NCBI GenBank assembly: GCA_017534365.1 | Contig: JAFWCS010000178.1 | Location: forward strand, 1-6,897 | Direction: 5' to 3' | Origin: Clostridia bacterium | GTDB taxonomy: Bacteria; Bacillota; Clostridia; Oscillospirales; Acutalibacteraceae | DNA length: 6,897 nucleotides | Shown: positions 5,543 through 6,897 of the stretch, piece after piece | How the letters are laid out: each line of letters opens with the position of its first letter | Numbering within the stretch: the stretch's first letter is position 1 | Made by a program: the position numbers and the translations under genes | Notes under the pieces: model-generated | Told to the model about the DNA's origin: nothing | Databases searched by the model: none | Seen by the model: only the letters and a program-made list of their open reading frames with translations

Positions 5543-5572
5543 GCTTCGTGCGGATTGCCGCAGTTCCGGGAA

Positions 5573-5601
5573 TTGATTTTTTGCGCGCTTGCTGATATAA
5601 T
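5573..5601 (+). promoter_or_regulatory. Extended -10 sigma-A promoter of the two-component operon
   Basis: TTGATT (5573-5578), a 17-base spacer, and the perfect -10 TATAAT (5596-5601) preceded by TG-A (5593-5595). Transcription should start near 5608, leaving a leader of about 28 bases. Confidence 0.85.
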
Positions 5602-5619
5602 GAAAGCAGACTGAATGCG

Positions 5620-5625
5620 AAGGAG
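5620..5625 (+). promoter_or_regulatory. Ribosome binding site AAGGAG of the response regulator
   Basis: AAGGAG lies 10 bases before ATG 5636; a second GGAG at 5628-5631 lies 4 bases before it. The in-frame ATG at 5615 would place both inside the coding region and lacks its own site, so ATG 5636 (MAEEKKRIYVADDD) is preferred. Confidence 0.75.
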
Positions 5626-5635
5626 TCGGAGCTGC

Positions 5636-6337
5636 ATGGCAGAAGAGAAAAAAAGGATCTACGTGGCGGATGACGATGACAATATCCGTCAGATCGTCAA
5701 GACGTTTTTGATCAGCGACGGGTATGAGGTCGAGGATTTCCCCACCGGCGATCTGCTGCTTGCGCGGTTTCGGGAGCAGCCCTGCGATCTCGCGATCCTG
5801 GACGTGATGATGCCGGGATCCGACGGCTTTGCGGTCTGCGCTGCGCTGCGGGAAAAGAGCACGGTCCCCATCATCATGCTGACTGCGCGCGATTCTGAAA
5901 ACGATTATGCGATGGGGCTGGGTCTGGGCAGCGACGACTATATCACGAAGCCCTTCTCCGCCATGGCGCTGATGTTGCGCGTGCGGGCGATCTTTCGCCG
6001 CGTGGAATTTGAGAGCCGGAAATACGCGCCGCAGGTTTCACAGAGCGTTGCGGTCGGCCGGCTGGCGCTGGACGAAGAAAAACGGCGCATCACAAACGGC
6101 GGACAGCCGCTTGCTCTGACGCCGACGGAATATGAAGTTTTAAAATATCTGATGCTGCATGCGGATCAGGCGGTCTCGCGCGAAGAGCTGCTCAACACCG
6201 TGTGGGGCTTTGAGGCCGCCGTTGAGACCCGCGCGACGGACGACACCGTGCGCCGCCTGCGGCAGAAGCTGGACGGCAGCGGCGTCAACATCGCGGCGGT
6301 CTGGGGTTACGGCTTTCGCCTGGAGGAAACGGCATGA
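5636..6337 (+). CDS. OmpR/PhoB-family DNA-binding response regulator
   Basis: A 233-residue cytoplasmic transcription regulator of normal family length. The receiver domain (about 7-120) has the acidic pocket DDDD (12-15), phospho-acceptor Asp56 (LAILDVMMP), switch Thr83 (MLTARD) and Lys105 (TKPF), so it should be phosphorylatable. The C-terminal winged helix (about 137-230) shows LTPTEYEVLKYLM (161-173), SREELLNTVWG (181-191), the recognition helix region ATDDTVRRLRQKL (200-212) and the wing VWGYGFRLE (222-230), all standard for the OmpR/PhoB class. It has its own extended -10 promoter with a PhoB-box-like repeat upstream, suggesting autoregulation. Its stop overlaps the kinase start (ATGA), so the two are translationally coupled. 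Family membership is certain; the exact regulon and subfamily (PhoP, VanR and CssR types are all similar) cannot be told from sequence alone. Confidence 0.97.
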   Translation: MAEEKKRIYVADDDDNIRQIVKTFLISDGYEVEDFPTGDLLLARFREQPCDLAILDVMMPGSDGFAVCAALREKSTVPIIMLTARDSENDYAMGLGLGSDDYITKPFSAMALMLRVRAIFRRVEFESRKYAPQVSQSVAVGRLALDEEKRRITNGGQPLALTPTEYEVLKYLMLHADQAVSREELLNTVWGFEAAVETRATDDTVRRLRQKLDGSGVNIAAVWGYGFRLEETA

Positions 6338-6897
6338 AGCGCAAATGGCATATCAAGACCCATCTGCTGGTTACGCTCGTCGGTCTGACGACCGCGCTGC
6401 TGCTGACCGTGGCGCTGGCGTTCAATCTTTCGATGTACGGCTATCTCCGTTCCCGCGTGACGGCGCAGCTCTTTGACGCGTCGCAAAGCGCGTCGGAGGA
6501 ACGCAGGGGCGACATGCACGGCCCGCGCGTCTTCGAGGAGGAGATGGCGGACGATGCAGACGACGACGCCGACGGCGATGCGCCGGATGACCCGGAAGAT
6601 CGGTTTGACGAGCGACCGGACCGCGTGATGGGCACGCGGGGCAGCGCCGTTCTGCTCAACGCCGACGGGACCGTGTTTGCCAACCTGCACGGGGATGCGG
6701 CGGCGGCGCAGACGCTCTCCGGCTGGTACCGGACGCAGCTGGCGGCCGGGAAGGCAGGGGAGATCATCAACAAGCTTGTGCTCGCCGGAAACGGCGCCTA
6801 CGTCGTTTCGGCCGGCGCGGATCCGGTCACCCCGGGGCAGATCATGCTGACCTACGTGGACGTGACCTCCGTGGTCGCCTTTGCGCGGCAGATCAAC
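6334..6897 (+). CDS. Sensor histidine kinase, N-terminal part (runs off the window)
   Basis: The frame begins at ATG 6334, overlapping the regulator stop by four bases, and is open for 188 codons to the end of the window. It starts with a short basic segment (MKRKWHIK), one transmembrane helix (about 10-31), and an extracytoplasmic region from about 33 on. That region contains a highly acidic stretch (68-96), in which 17 of 29 residues are Asp or Glu, followed by a small alpha/beta sensor-like part (about 100-188: SAVLLNADGTVFANL, GAYVVSAG, IMLTYVDVTSV). The second transmembrane helix, HAMP, HisKA and ATPase domains must lie beyond the window, so the call rests on operon position, membrane topology and overlap with a response regulator. 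Expected role: sensing an envelope signal and phosphorylating Asp56 of the regulator. The poly-acidic loop suggests metal ions or cationic peptides as ligands (inference). Confidence 0.82.
   Translation, partial: MKRKWHIKTHLLVTLVGLTTALLLTVALAFNLSMYGYLRSRVTAQLFDASQSASEERRGDMHGPRVFEEEMADDADDDADGDAPDDPEDRFDERPDRVMGTRGSAVLLNADGTVFANLHGDAAAAQTLSGWYRTQLAAGKAGEIINKLVLAGNGAYVVSAGADPVTPGQIMLTYVDVTSVVAFARQIN

Noticed and set aside
1..6897. CRISPR arrays, tRNA or rRNA genes, insertion-sequence ends
   Set aside because: No regularly spaced repeats, cloverleaf-like sequences or flanking inverted repeats with a transposase were seen by eye on either strand.

Overview
The window (6,897 bases) looks like chromosome from a GC-rich member of the Clostridia, most likely an Oscillospiraceae/Ruminococcaceae-type gut bacterium. 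The signs are AGGAGG-type ribosome binding sites about 7 bases before the starts, sigma-A-like promoters, monoderm surface proteins (Listeria-Bacteroides/InlB-type repeats, a lipobox lipoprotein, C-terminally membrane-anchored proteins) and coding DNA near 60% GC. The taxon is inferred from style, not from a marker gene. All convincing genes are on the + strand; the long minus-strand frames are shadows.

Layout: (1) 2-697, the C-terminal end of a secreted InlB-repeat surface protein with an amphipathic Phe-rich tail; (2) 772-1350, a small lipoprotein; (3) 1489-1959, a zinc-ribbon membrane protein cut by an in-frame TGA, with its expected C-terminal end still readable to 2046; (4) 2064-3632, an exported, membrane-anchored protein with about five SH3-like segments; (5) 3633-4258, a non-coding stretch with a hairpin, an AT-rich island carrying a decayed serine-recombinase C-terminus, and a good promoter; (6) 4259-5296, an exported, membrane-anchored protein with a predicted beta-rich ectodomain and a Thr-rich stalk; (7) 5297-5635, a terminator, a PhoB-box-like direct repeat and a strong extended -10 promoter; (8) 5636-6337, an OmpR/PhoB response regulator; (9) 6334-end, the start of its sensor histidine kinase, overlapping the regulator by 4 bases (ATGA).

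Four of the first five genes encode exported proteins held at the envelope in different ways (possibly by an amphipathic tail, lipid, or a C-terminal transmembrane helix), and the fifth is an integral membrane protein. A two-component system with an unusually acidic extracytoplasmic sensor region follows. A shared envelope role is possible but rests only on proximity. At least three transcription units are visible: genes before 3633 (the SH3 gene lies close behind the zinc-ribbon gene), the gene at 4259 with its own promoter and terminator, and the regulator-kinase operon. The points most worth a second look are the in-frame TGA at 1957, the direct repeat in front of the regulator promoter, the C-terminal tail of the first protein, the recombinase scar and the acidic sensor. 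No RNA genes, CRISPR arrays or intact mobile elements were seen.
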